From positions 117,951-181,950 of the forward strand of contig NZ_BRVN01000005.1 in assembly GCF_026011735.1 (NCBI RefSeq): a DNA stretch of 64,000 bases, in the 5' to 3' direction. Position numbers and translations under genes: made by a program. Within the stretch, counting starts at the first letter, position 1. Every line of letters begins with the position of its first letter. This document shows positions 33,021 through 41,814 of the stretch, piece after piece. Source of the stretch: Dietzia sp. NCCP-2495 (GTDB lineage: Bacteria; Actinomycetota; Actinomycetes; Mycobacteriales; Mycobacteriaceae). Below the pieces are notes generated by a model. That model was not told the DNA's origin, did no database searches, and saw only the letters and a list, made by a program, of their open reading frames with translations.

Positions 33021-34007
33021 GTCGGCGGTGTTGGACGACCTCGCGGCGACGCGGTACCGGTAGCAGTAGGAGTCGTGGCACAGGTAGGAGCCGCCGCGCA
33101 TGACACGCCAGTCCTCGCCGCCCGGGGAGCGGCCCGGCGCGAGCGCGGAGTGCTCCTCCGGCCCGGGTCCCTGCGGATCGTCCACCCCGGACACCGCGTA
33201 CCAGCCGGGGTCGAACCGGTCGGAACACCACTCCCACACGTTGCCGACCATCTGGTGCAGGCCGTAGGCGTTCGGTCGGTACGACCGCACCGGCGCCGTG
33301 GTGATGTGACCGTCATCGCCGGTGTTGTGGGTCGGGAACCGCCCCTGCCACACGTTGAGGTTCCAGCGTCCCTTCGGCGTGAGCTCGTCGCCCCACGGGA
33401 AACGGGCCGCGTCGAGGCCGCCGCGGGCCGCGTACTCCCACTCGGCCTCGGTGGGCAGGCGGGTACCGGCCCACGCGCAGTACGCCTGCGCGTCGTTCCA
33501 GGACACGTGGACCACCGGATGGTTCTGCAGGTCCGTGATCGAGCTCCGGGGGCCGCCCGGGTGGCGCCAGTTCGCACCCCTGACCGCGACCCACCAGGGC
33601 GTGGCGGCGAGCTCGTGGAGGACATCCGCCCGGGCGGCCTCCACGACCTGATGGAACACCGCCGACACGCCTATCTGCTCGGACTCGGTCACGTACCCGG
33701 TGTCCTTGCAGAAGGTCGCGAACTGCGCGTTGGTCACCGTGGCCTCGTCCATCCGGAACGACCGCAGTCTGACCTCGTGGACCGGTACCTCGCCGTCCGC
33801 GGCGTAGCCCTCGTCGTGGTGATCGCCCATCCGAAACACGCCGGCGGGGATCATCTTCTGGCGACGGGGTCGCCCGGCGCCCGCCCCCGGCACGGCATCG
33901 CCCGGCCACGGCACACCGCCGGAATCCGGACCCCTCGCCCCTGCAGGATCGGGCTCACCGGGACCGAGCGGACCCGACGGGGAGCAGCACGAGCTCGTCG
34001 TCGTCAT
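32976..34007 (-). CDS. Formylglycine-generating enzyme (FGE/SUMF1 family)
   Basis: This 343-residue enzyme oxidises the cysteine of the sulfatase motif CxPxR to formylglycine, the aldehyde nucleophile that sulfatases need. After a disordered Pro/Gly-rich start (residues 1-50) the FGE core begins with MIPAGVFRMGDHHDEG. It includes HPVVHVSWNDAQAYCAWAGTRLPTEAEWEYAARGG and GNVWEWCSDRF, and ends with RVMRGGSYLCHDSYC and GFRCVRDL. Cys310 and Cys315 have the Cx4C spacing of the copper-binding active-site pair. Its ATG overlaps the stop of the TetR gene (ATGA), so TetR and FGE are coupled. The client is the arylsulfatase at 35685-38060. Confidence 0.95.
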   Translation of the reverse strand: MTTTSSCCSPSGPLGPGEPDPAGARGPDSGGVPWPGDAVPGAGAGRPRRQKMIPAGVFRMGDHHDEGYAADGEVPVHEVRLRSFRMDEATVTNAQFATFCKDTGYVTESEQIGVSAVFHQVVEAARADVLHELAATPWWVAVRGANWRHPGGPRSSITDLQNHPVVHVSWNDAQAYCAWAGTRLPTEAEWEYAARGGLDAARFPWGDELTPKGRWNLNVWQGRFPTHNTGDDGHITTAPVRSYRPNAYGLHQMVGNVWEWCSDRFDPGWYAVSGVDDPQGPGPEEHSALAPGRSPGGEDWRVMRGGSYLCHDSYCYRYRVAARSSNTADSATGNLGFRCVRDL

Positions 34008-34603
34008 AGTTCTTCCTCTTCCTCGGTGACCCTCGCGGTCGATCCTGTCACGACCCGCTCGGTGAGGTCGGCCATGCGCTCGTCGACCCCGTCACGCTGG
34101 GCGGGGGTGAACTCGAGGACGTCCATGATCTGCTCGCGCAGCACCGGCCAGGCGTAGATCACCGTGAGCGCCATCGCCAGGCCCAGCTCATCGGCGGGTG
34201 GGGGATCGGTCATGTCGAGCACCGCGCGGGCCGGGCGGTCCGAAGCCTCGAGGACGGGGCGGCCCACGGCGCCGGGATCGAGCGAGAGCCACAGGAGCAG
34301 ACGGCTGAACTCGGGATTGGCGGTGGCGCCTAGCAGCATCGAGCGGACGGCGGCGCCAGCGCCTGTGTGGGCGTCGAGCCGGGCCGAGCCGTGCCGCAGG
34401 CCCGAGTCGAGGACCTCGGCCAGCAGGTCGTCCTTGTTGCCGATGTGGCGGTGGATGAGGCCGAGGTTGACGTCCGCGGCCTCGGCGACCTCCCGCAGCG
34501 ACGCGCGCGGACCTCGGGCCGCGAACACGCGGCGCGCCGTTCCCAGGACCGCACGGCGAACGGCCTCGCGGCCGGAGGGCTTGCCGGACTTCTGAGCGTT
34601 CAT
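34004..34603 (-). CDS. TetR-family repressor (paralogue of 21322-22002)
   Basis: This 199-residue repressor has the HTH ASLREVAEAADVNLGLIHRHIGNKDDLL at about residues 30-58 and a ligand domain ending TVIYAWPVLREQIMDVLEFTPAQRDGVDERMADLTERVV. The same sequence pattern is found in the TetR at 21322-22002. ATG 34603 lies 7 bases from the operator ACTGTA-N10-TACAGT (34611-34632). The gene is coupled to FGE by a 4-base overlap and faces the dioxygenase/sulfatase operon at 34789. It therefore probably controls all four genes. The C-terminus is a short glutamate run. Confidence 0.93.
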   Translation of the reverse strand: MNAQKSGKPSGREAVRRAVLGTARRVFAARGPRASLREVAEAADVNLGLIHRHIGNKDDLLAEVLDSGLRHGSARLDAHTGAGAAVRSMLLGATANPEFSRLLLWLSLDPGAVGRPVLEASDRPARAVLDMTDPPPADELGLAMALTVIYAWPVLREQIMDVLEFTPAQRDGVDERMADLTERVVTGSTARVTEEEEEL

Positions 34604-34610
34604 GGACACA

Positions 34611-34632
34611 ACTGTAGACGAACGTCTACAGT
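34611..34632. promoter_or_regulatory. TetR operator ACTGTA-N10-TACAGT, copy 2
   Basis: Here the palindrome is longer than at copy 1: ACTGTAGAC-GAAC-GTCTACAGT, 9-bp perfect arms. It lies between the TetR/FGE operon and the dioxygenase/sulfatase operon, 7 bases from the TetR start. The outer arms and spacing are identical to 22009-22030. Confidence 0.87.
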
Positions 34633-34788
34633 TAGGGATGTGACCGGGACCATCTCGCGCACGATCGGCAGATAAGTCATCTCCGGACCGTCCCCTCCCG
34701 CTCATCCCGCCCCGTCACGCGCCCCTCACCCTTCACCCCTCACTCTTCACCCGGAAGCCGCCAGCGGCCCCTCCCGAAAGGAACCCCC

Positions 34789-35688
34789 ATGCAGATCACC
34801 GTCGGTGAACACAGGATCGAATTCGGACCCAAACGGTTGCGACTGGGCGTCAGCGCCGACGAGCCCGCGCCGTACGAGCACCTCCGGCTCCGGCCGGTCA
34901 CGCCCTTCATCGGCGCCGAGATCTCCGGCGTCGACCTCGCGGCCCCGACCCCGGAACAGATCGACGAGCTCAAACGGGCGCTGCTCGAGCGGAAGGTCCT
35001 GTTCTTCCGCGACCAGCAGCACCTGACCGCCCGTCATCACCGCGACTTCGCCGCGCACTGGGGCGAGCTCGAGGTCCACCCACTGCTGGACCAGGGGGAG
35101 ATCCCCGAGGTCGTGCGGTTCGACCGCGGCCAGGAGAACCCGGGCATGGAGAACATCTGGCACGTCGACGTCTCGTGGCAGCAGCGCCCGCCGCTCGGGT
35201 CGGTCCTGCGCGCCATCGATGTCCCCGCCGCCGGCGGCGACACCCTGTGGTCCGACATGGGTAACGCCTACGATGCCCTGCCTGAGGACATCAAGGAGCG
35301 CATCGACGGACTCACGGCCACCCACGACTTCACGCCGTCGTTCGGGCTCGGGATGACCCCCGAGAAGCTCGCCGAGATGCAGGCGCAGTACCCACCCCAG
35401 CACCATCCCGTCGTGCGCACGCACCCTGAGACCGGGCGCAAGCTGCTGTTCGTCAACAGCCTGTTCACCACCCGGATCGACGACGTGGACCTCGTGGAGG
35501 GGCGGGAGCTACTGCGGCGCCTGATCGACCAGGTCAAGATGCCCGACTTCCAGGTCCGGCTGCGTTGGGTTCCCGGCACCGTCGCGTTCTGGGACAACCG
35601 CGCCACGCAGCACTACGCATGTAGTGACTACTTCCCTAACCGGCGCGTCATGGAGCGGGTCGCGATCGTCGGGGACATACCGGCATGA
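34789..35688 (+). CDS. TauD/TfdA-family 2-oxoglutarate-dependent dioxygenase
   Basis: This 299-residue Fe(II)/2-oxoglutarate oxygenase has the iron ligands of the HxD motif at His125 and Asp127 (IWHVDVSW), and a distal histidine at His275 (RATQHYACSDY) followed by arginines that bind 2-oxoglutarate (NRRVMERV). Family members cleave taurine, alkylsulfates or aryloxyacids by hydroxylating the carbon next to the leaving group. GAAAGGA lies before ATG 34789. The stop overlaps the sulfatase ATG (ATGA). Alkyl-sulfate or sulfonate cleavage fits the context, although the exact substrate cannot be read from sequence. Confidence 0.93.
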   Translation: MQITVGEHRIEFGPKRLRLGVSADEPAPYEHLRLRPVTPFIGAEISGVDLAAPTPEQIDELKRALLERKVLFFRDQQHLTARHHRDFAAHWGELEVHPLLDQGEIPEVVRFDRGQENPGMENIWHVDVSWQQRPPLGSVLRAIDVPAAGGDTLWSDMGNAYDALPEDIKERIDGLTATHDFTPSFGLGMTPEKLAEMQAQYPPQHHPVVRTHPETGRKLLFVNSLFTTRIDDVDLVEGRELLRRLIDQVKMPDFQVRLRWVPGTVAFWDNRATQHYACSDYFPNRRVMERVAIVGDIPA

Positions 35689-38060
35689 CCGAATCCGCAC
35701 CGGCCGTCGACCGACACGTCCTCCCCGCTCGGCGACTCACCGGCCGGATCCCCGCCGAGATGGACCGCCGCCACCAGCAGGACGCCTTCCCCGGAGCCGA
35801 GCAGGTCCGCGCCCCCGACGGTGCGCCCAACATCCTGCTGGTGATGCTCGACGACGTGGGCTTCGGCGCCTCCTCGGCCTTCGGCGGCCCGTGCCGCACG
35901 CCCACGATCGAGCGGCTGGCCCGCGACGGCGCCGGCTACACGCGCTTCCACACCACGGCCCTGTGCTCGCCGACCCGCGCGGCCACCCTCACCGGACGGA
36001 ACCACCACAGCGTGGGGATGGGCGTGATCTCCGAGATGGCCACGCGCGCCCCCGGGTACACCGGGGTGCGGCCCGACTCGGCCGCCACCGTCGCGCGGGT
36101 ACTCCGCGGCAACGGCTACGCCACCGGCGCGTTCGGCAAGATGCACCAGACCCCGCCGTGGGAGACCACGGCCGCCGGGCCGTTCGATCGCTGGCCGACC
36201 GAGGAGGGGTTCGACACCTTCTACGGCTTCCTCGGTGCCGAGGCCGACCACTTCACCCCCGTCCTCTACGACGGTAGGAAGCAGGTCGACCCACCGCGCA
36301 CGCCGGAGGAGGGCTATCACCTCACCGAGGACCTGGTGGACCGGGCCATCCAGTGGACCGACGAACTGGGATCAGTGGCACCCGACCAGCCGTGGTTCTG
36401 CTACCTACCGTTCGGGGCCTGCCACGCGCCGCTGCACGTTCCCGAGGCGTACCGCGACCGGTACTCAGGCGAGTTCGACGACGGCTGGGACGCGCTTCGC
36501 GAGCGCACCCTGGCCCGCCAGAAGGACCTCGGTGTGGTGCCGGAGGACACCGAGCTCGGCCCGTGGGCGCCCGGCCTGCCGCACTGGGAGGAGTTGGACG
36601 ACGACGAGCGCCGCGCGGCCGCCCGCCTCATGGAGCTGTACGCCGGGTTCCTCGAGCACACCGACGACCAGGTCGGCCGCCTGATCGACCACCTCGAGGT
36701 GACCGGAGCGCTGGAGAACACCCTGGCGCTGTACATGGTGGGGGACAACGGCGCCTCCACCGAGGGCGGACGCCTGGGAGCGCTCAACTATCTGGCCGGG
36801 CTCAACGGGATCCCGTCGACCACCGAGGAGATCCTCGAGAACTGGGACGCGCTCGGCGGGCCCGAGTCGTACCCACACTTCCCCGCATCGTGGGCGCTCG
36901 CGCTGAACACCCCGTACCAGTGGGCCAAGCAGGTCGCCTCGCACTACGGCGGTACCCGCAACGGGCTGGTCGCGCACTGGCCGGGGCGGATCACCGAGCC
37001 CGGGCGCCTGCGCCACCAGTGGCACCACTGCGTGGACATCACGCCCACCATCCTCGAGGCGGCCGGTATGCCCATGCCGCACACCGTGGACGGGGTGGCG
37101 CAGAAGCCGCTGGAGGGCGTGGGTATGGCGTACACGTTCACTGAGCCCGACGCGCCTGACCGTCACACCACGCAGTACTTCGAGATCTTCGGCAACCGGG
37201 GGATCTACGACCACGGGTGGACCGCCGTCACCGCGCAGCGCGCGCCGTGGCTCATGGCGACCGGCGGTGTGGACCTGACACCGCTGACGGAGAGCACCTG
37301 GGAGCTGTATGACACGAGCGCGGACTGGTCGCAATCCCGCGACCTGGCCGCCGAGCATCCTGAGATCCTCGAGCGGCTCACGACCAAGTTCATCGCCGAG
37401 GCCGCCCGGTATGACGTGCTGCCACTGGATGATTCCACGGTCGGGCGCCAGGCCGGCGCCGCGAACCGGCCGCCGCACCCCATGGCGGGCCGCTCGTCGA
37501 TCACGCTGTACCCGCACATGGACGGACTCCACGAGAAAGCCGCGCCGACGCTGTTCAACCGGGGTTTCCTGCTCTCGGCGTCACTGGACGTGGACCCCGT
37601 CAGCGCGGAGAGCGACCCCTGTGAGGGCGTGCTGCTCAGCCTGGGTGGGCGCTTCGGTGGATTGTCCCTGTACCTGCTCGAGGGCGTGCCGGTGTTCGAG
37701 TACAACTTCTTCGGTCGCGCTCGCGGCCGGGCCGCCGGCACCGCGGCGTTGGGCCCGGGCGCTCGCACGGTGGAGCTGGAGTTCGCCTACGACGGCGGTA
37801 TCGCCGCGGGCGCCGACCTGCTGCTGTTCGTCGACGGCGAGCAGGTGGGTGCCGGTCGCATCGCGGTGACCGCACCAGCGATGTTCAGTATGAACGAGAC
37901 GCTGGACGTCGGTCGTAGTCGCGGCAGCGCCGTGAGTCACTCCTACGACGGGGCGTTCCCGGTGCGGGGAGCGGTGCTGCACCACGTACGGGTCGATCTG
38001 CAGCGCGGCGCCGAACTGCCGCGGGCGCGACGGGAGCGGATCGAGCTGGCCACCCACTGA
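35685..38060 (+). CDS. Arylsulfatase (type I, formylglycine-dependent)
   Basis: This 791-residue sulfatase hydrolyses sulfate esters. The modification motif CSPTR is at residues 94-98, so Cys94 is converted to formylglycine by the FGE encoded nearby. Metal-site aspartates lie at LDDVGFG (residues 55-61), and further motifs include TGAFGKMHQTP-like sequence near 150 and VGDNGAS near 355. The length and the extra C-terminal beta domain (about residues 600-791) match the large mycobacterial AtsA/AtsD type rather than the roughly 550-residue class. No signal peptide is visible, so it is probably cytoplasmic. It is co-transcribed with the dioxygenase. Confidence 0.95.
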   Translation: MTESAPAVDRHVLPARRLTGRIPAEMDRRHQQDAFPGAEQVRAPDGAPNILLVMLDDVGFGASSAFGGPCRTPTIERLARDGAGYTRFHTTALCSPTRAATLTGRNHHSVGMGVISEMATRAPGYTGVRPDSAATVARVLRGNGYATGAFGKMHQTPPWETTAAGPFDRWPTEEGFDTFYGFLGAEADHFTPVLYDGRKQVDPPRTPEEGYHLTEDLVDRAIQWTDELGSVAPDQPWFCYLPFGACHAPLHVPEAYRDRYSGEFDDGWDALRERTLARQKDLGVVPEDTELGPWAPGLPHWEELDDDERRAAARLMELYAGFLEHTDDQVGRLIDHLEVTGALENTLALYMVGDNGASTEGGRLGALNYLAGLNGIPSTTEEILENWDALGGPESYPHFPASWALALNTPYQWAKQVASHYGGTRNGLVAHWPGRITEPGRLRHQWHHCVDITPTILEAAGMPMPHTVDGVAQKPLEGVGMAYTFTEPDAPDRHTTQYFEIFGNRGIYDHGWTAVTAQRAPWLMATGGVDLTPLTESTWELYDTSADWSQSRDLAAEHPEILERLTTKFIAEAARYDVLPLDDSTVGRQAGAANRPPHPMAGRSSITLYPHMDGLHEKAAPTLFNRGFLLSASLDVDPVSAESDPCEGVLLSLGGRFGGLSLYLLEGVPVFEYNFFGRARGRAAGTAALGPGARTVELEFAYDGGIAAGADLLLFVDGEQVGAGRIAVTAPAMFSMNETLDVGRSRGSAVSHSYDGAFPVRGAVLHHVRVDLQRGAELPRARRERIELATH

Positions 38061-38064
38061 CCGT

Positions 38065-38083
38065 CCCACTGAGGTTGAGTGGG
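38065..38083. terminator. Weak convergent hairpin
   Basis: CCCACT-GAGGTTG-AGTGGG forms a 6-bp stem in the 31-base gap between the sulfatase and the convergent aspartate-dehydrogenase-like gene. It is a minor structure and only a possible terminator. Confidence 0.35.
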
Positions 38084-38091
38084 CGGCGAGG

Positions 38092-38916
38092 CTAGGTCTC
38101 GGCTGTGCCGTCGAGGACGACAGCGCCCGGGCCCACTCTGTCGCGGATGCCGATGAGCAGTTCGGCGACCGACCACGCAGTGATGGCAGAGGTCCGTCCG
38201 CCCGAGCCCGGGTCCAGCGAATTCTCGAAGCTCAGCTCGTAGCTGCCCAGCGGTGAGTCGAACTCCACGACATGTCTCGTGCGGCTGACCTGCGGATCGG
38301 CAAGGACGATTACTTCTGCGCGGTCGAGACCGAGCGTGGCCAGGGCGAGGGCGACCGACGCGTTGGAGGTTCGAGGGAACCGGAGTGCCGCCTCGCGGGC
38401 GCTGCCGCGGAACACCTCCCGTGGTTCGCGGAGATTCTCGTCGACCCCCAGCGCGGCGGGGCTCTTGATGGTGACGTGACGCAGCCGGGCGTCGGCGGTG
38501 CTGGCCCGGGACGCGGCGGCGAGGACATCCAGCCCCCCGACCGCGCCGGCGGGCACGAGCACCCTGCCCGGCAGTGCGGACCTGTCGTGCGGTGCCGCGA
38601 TCAGCTCACGCGGATTCTCGTGGCGTGCGAACACGCCGCAGGAGCAGACGATGATGTCCTTGCCGGCGGCCGTCACGCGCGGGATGAACTCCTCCGCGGC
38701 GTCGACGGTGGTCGCCTCCACCACCACGTCGGCTTCGGCGATCGCCCCATCGATCTCGTCAGACGTGCTCCCCGAGTGGAGCTCCGCGATGAGGCGGGCC
38801 CCGGGGACCCGCCCGTTCTCGACGGCCTCGATGACGGCGCCGCCGATGGCGCCGGCCCCGATCAGGGCCACGGTGAGGGGGCGGGCACTGCCGGGATTCC
38901 GGGGGAGAGGGGCCAT
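38092..38916 (-). CDS. Aspartate dehydrogenase-like protein (DUF108)
   Basis: This 274-residue NAD(P)-dependent enzyme has an N-terminal Rossmann motif ALIGAGAIGGAVIEA (about residues 17-31), a VVVEATTVDAAEEF segment, GKDIIVCSCGVFA, the central HVTIKSPAALGV, and the FPRTSNASVALALATLG region that corresponds to the conserved FPxNxN element of aspartate dehydrogenases. The family converts L-aspartate and NAD(P)+ to iminoaspartate. Here, with an SDR and acyl-CoA ligase upstream on the same strand (44-base spacing) and no NAD-synthesis genes, a related amino-acid or other dehydrogenase role is also possible. Confidence 0.78.
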   Translation of the reverse strand: MAPLPRNPGSARPLTVALIGAGAIGGAVIEAVENGRVPGARLIAELHSGSTSDEIDGAIAEADVVVEATTVDAAEEFIPRVTAAGKDIIVCSCGVFARHENPRELIAAPHDRSALPGRVLVPAGAVGGLDVLAAASRASTADARLRHVTIKSPAALGVDENLREPREVFRGSAREAALRFPRTSNASVALALATLGLDRAEVIVLADPQVSRTRHVVEFDSPLGSYELSFENSLDPGSGGRTSAITAWSVAELLIGIRDRVGPGAVVLDGTAET

Positions 38917-38960
38917 ACGTCCCGAACCTACCCAGTCTCGTCAGTTCTCGTCAGGCATCG

Positions 38961-39776
38961 TCAGGTGCGTGAGTTCAGCTGGGCCTGCAGCCGCCGCATC
39001 CCGCGCAGCCAACGCTCGGGCTGGGTGGCACGGGTCGCGTAGAACGTCGCGACCTCCGGGTGCGGGAGGATGTAGAACTCCTCGCCGTGCAGGGCGGCCA
39101 TCACGTCCTCGGCCACCTGCTCCGGAGTGAGCACGTTGTCGCCGAACACCACGTCGCCGAGCGCTCCACCGGGAAGCAGTGGGGTCTGTACCCCCTGCGG
39201 GCACAGGCACTGGACGATGACGCCCCTGTCCCCGTAGGTCACCGACAGCCACTCCGCGTACGCGACCGCGGCGTGTTTGGACACCGAATACGGCGCGCTG
39301 CCCAGCATGGTGAGCAGTCCGGCGGCGGAGGCGGTCACCACCAGGCGTCCCTCGCCCCGCTCGAGCCAGTCCGGGATCAGCTGGTCGGCGGCGTGGACAT
39401 GCGCCATCATGTTGACGGCGAACGACCGCTCCCACGCCGCGGGGCTCGCGTCGCTACCGGTCTCGATACCGGCGTTGGCGAAGTACGCGTCGACCTGGCC
39501 CAGGTGCGCACGGGCGCCGGCGAGGAGCGCGGCCACTCCGTCAGCGGAGGCGGCGTCGCCGGGCACCGCGAGTGCGCCGATCTCGCGCGCGGTGGCCTCG
39601 CAGCCCGCCGAGTCGAGGTCGTTGACCACCACCTTGGCCCCGGCCTGTGCCAGGCGGCGGGCCAGGGCGCGACCGATGCCGCTGCCGGCCCCGGTGACGA
39701 CAACCCCGGCACCGTCGAGCCAGGCGGGGTCAGACGCGGGACATGAATCTGCGCTGCTGTCTGCGGTGGTGGTCAC
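38961..39776 (-). CDS. Short-chain dehydrogenase/reductase
   Basis: This 271-residue classical SDR has cofactor motif VTGAGSGIG at about residues 27-35, an acidic NDLDSAG at the end of beta2 (NAD preference), YFANAG in place of NNAG, the catalytic serine in VTASAAG, and YSVSK. The C-terminal region has a GVQTPLL motif and a longer tail than the minimal fold. GTG 39776 is used, with AGAGGA upstream. It lies between an acyl-CoA ligase (27 bases) and the aspartate-dehydrogenase-like gene on the same strand. It probably oxidises an alcohol intermediate in the same pathway as the monooxygenase at 41815. Confidence 0.9.
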   Translation of the reverse strand: MTTTADSSADSCPASDPAWLDGAGVVVTGAGSGIGRALARRLAQAGAKVVVNDLDSAGCEATAREIGALAVPGDAASADGVAALLAGARAHLGQVDAYFANAGIETGSDASPAAWERSFAVNMMAHVHAADQLIPDWLERGEGRLVVTASAAGLLTMLGSAPYSVSKHAAVAYAEWLSVTYGDRGVIVQCLCPQGVQTPLLPGGALGDVVFGDNVLTPEQVAEDVMAALHGEEFYILPHPEVATFYATRATQPERWLRGMRRLQAQLNSRT

Positions 39777-39803
39777 GTGAGGGGTCCTCTACTCGAGTGG
39801 TGG

Positions 39804-41582
39804 TCAGCGGAGCTGGCGGCGGAGCATCTTCCCCGTTGCGGTCTTGGGGATCTCGTCCATGATGTCGACCAGTCGGGGATATTTGTACGCCGCCATGCGG
39901 GTACGGCAGTGATCGATGAGCTCCTCCGGAGTGGCGGAGACTCCCGGTCGGAGGCTGACGAACGCCTTCACCGTCTCTCCCCGGTACTCGTCGGGCACGC
40001 CCACCACCGCGGCCTCGCGCACGGCCGGGTGTTCGTAGAGCACGTCCTCCACCTCGCGGGGCCAGACCTTGTAGCCGGACGCGTTGATCTGGTCCTTTTT
40101 GCGATCGACGATGTAGAACCACCCGTCTGAGTCCATGAAGCCCCCGTCCCCGGTGCGGAGTTCGCCGCCAGGGATATCCGAGGCGGTGGCCTCCGGCTTG
40201 TTCCAGTAGCCGGCCACCACCTGGGGGCCGCGGGTGACGAGCTCGCCCACCTCGCCGGTAGGGAGCTCCGAGCCGTCCTCGCCGATGATCCGCACCATCG
40301 TGTCGAAGACCGGCACGCCGACGGAGGTGGCACCACTGTCCGGATCGACGGGTGCACGGACGCCGAATGGCACGGCGTGCGAGGGCGAGGTGGTCTCGGT
40401 GAGTCCGTAGATGTTGTGGATGTAGTGCCCGAACTTCTCCTCGAATGCCTGGATGGTGCTCGGCGGGATCGGCGCGCCGGCGGAATAGATCTTGGTCAGC
40501 GTGGACAGCGCCGCCGGATCCACGTCGGGGACGTTCATCAGCGCGATGAACACCGTGGCGGAGCCGACCGTGAACGTGGCGCCGTGCTCGGCGACAGTCC
40601 GCACGGTCTCGGCCGGATCCATCCGGCCCATCAGCACCAGCGGTGCCCCGGTCAGCAGGGACACGGCGATGTGGCCGACCAGCCCGGTGATGTGGAACAG
40701 CGGTGCGACGCCCAGGATGACGTCGTCGGGGCCCAGCCCCACCCAGTCGCGGTAAGTGCGGGCGTTGAACACCACGTTGGCGTGCGTGGTCACGGCGCCT
40801 TTCGGCGGGCCGGTGGTCCCCGAGGTGTAGGTCAGGAAAGCGACCGACTCCGGGCCCAGCTCCGCCTCCGCGGGCCGCTGGTCGCGGTAGCGCTCGAGCA
40901 GGTCGGCGAGGTCCGTGGTTTCCGCGTCGACCCGGCCGCCAGTGGCCGCGTCGGCAGCGGCGCCGCCCGGTACCCGGTCCGCAGTGAGGGCCCCTCCCTC
41001 CGGAATCGTCAGCACCGTGCGCACCTGCGTCGCCTGCACCACGAGCGACGCCACGTCCCGGTAGAGGTCCTCCATCGCCACTAGCACAATGGCCCCGGAA
41101 TCGGTGAGGATCTCCGACAGTTCCCGGGAGCGGTACATCGGATTGGCGGACACGGCGATCCCGCCCGCCTTCCACGTGCCCACCTGGGCGATCACGAACT
41201 GCGGAGCGTTCTGCGCGTAGAGCGCCACCCGATCTCCCGACTGGAAGCCGTCGGCCAGAATCCCGACGGCAAATGCATCCGAGAGTTCGTCCAGCTCACG
41301 CCAGGAAAGCCGGCCGCCGCCGAAGCGGATCGCGTCGGAATCCGGAGTACGGGCCACGGTGGCTGCGACCATGTCCAGCGCAGTGGGGAACTCGCTCGTG
41401 GAGCCGTCCCGCCGGACGTCCGGATAGAGAGCGCGCCACGGCGCGGCCGTGTATGCCCCGGACGGGGCCGTGATCGCAGGCGGCGCCGTTGTGTCGGATG
41501 TGGCCGTGGGGCCGGACGGGACCGTGGGGTCGGACGGAGCCGTGGGGTCGGAATCGCTCCCGACCAGCGGGGGAGTGGTCAT
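39804..41582 (-). CDS. Acyl-CoA synthetase (long-chain type)
   Basis: This 592-residue ANL ligase has the P-loop motif FLTYTSGTTGPPKGAV near residues 222-237, NIYGLTETTSP (A5), LRTGDGGFMDSDGWFYIVDRKKDQI (A7/A8) and the C-terminal KTATGKMLRRQLR with the catalytic lysine. The first 40 residues are a low-complexity Asp/Pro/Thr/Ser repeat (DPTAPSDPTVPSGPTATSDT), probably a disordered slippage-derived extension. ATG 41582 has AAAGG upstream. It is divergent from the Baeyer-Villiger-type monooxygenase at 41815 and could activate the acid released after ester cleavage. Confidence 0.92.
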   Translation of the reverse strand: MTTPPLVGSDSDPTAPSDPTVPSGPTATSDTTAPPAITAPSGAYTAAPWRALYPDVRRDGSTSEFPTALDMVAATVARTPDSDAIRFGGGRLSWRELDELSDAFAVGILADGFQSGDRVALYAQNAPQFVIAQVGTWKAGGIAVSANPMYRSRELSEILTDSGAIVLVAMEDLYRDVASLVVQATQVRTVLTIPEGGALTADRVPGGAAADAATGGRVDAETTDLADLLERYRDQRPAEAELGPESVAFLTYTSGTTGPPKGAVTTHANVVFNARTYRDWVGLGPDDVILGVAPLFHITGLVGHIAVSLLTGAPLVLMGRMDPAETVRTVAEHGATFTVGSATVFIALMNVPDVDPAALSTLTKIYSAGAPIPPSTIQAFEEKFGHYIHNIYGLTETTSPSHAVPFGVRAPVDPDSGATSVGVPVFDTMVRIIGEDGSELPTGEVGELVTRGPQVVAGYWNKPEATASDIPGGELRTGDGGFMDSDGWFYIVDRKKDQINASGYKVWPREVEDVLYEHPAVREAAVVGVPDEYRGETVKAFVSLRPGVSATPEELIDHCRTRMAAYKYPRLVDIMDEIPKTATGKMLRRQLR

Positions 41583-41728
41583 CCCAGAGCCTTTCTCGTA
41601 CTCCCGTCAACCGCTACGGGTCGTCAGGGGAACTCGGTGTCGTCGTCGTTGTCGTCACGTGGACCGCGGTGACCTTCGCACCACGTGGGGTATTGCGCGC
41701 ATCACATGCGGTGTGTAATCCTGATCAC

Positions 41729-41749
41729 AACTTGACTGCCCGTCAAGTT
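41729..41749. promoter_or_regulatory. TetR-type operator palindrome before the monooxygenase
   Basis: AACTTGAC-TGCCC-GTCAAGTT has perfect 8-bp arms with a 5-base spacer. It lies in the divergent region between the acyl-CoA ligase and the monooxygenase, 66 bases before the monooxygenase start. The TetR encoded downstream of the monooxygenase (43739-44398) is the obvious candidate to bind it. Confidence 0.72.
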
Positions 41750-41814
41750 TCCTCGACAGACCGTCCACTTCGCACACGGTGGACGGACGCCCCCACCCCG
41801 ACAAGGACGCGGAC

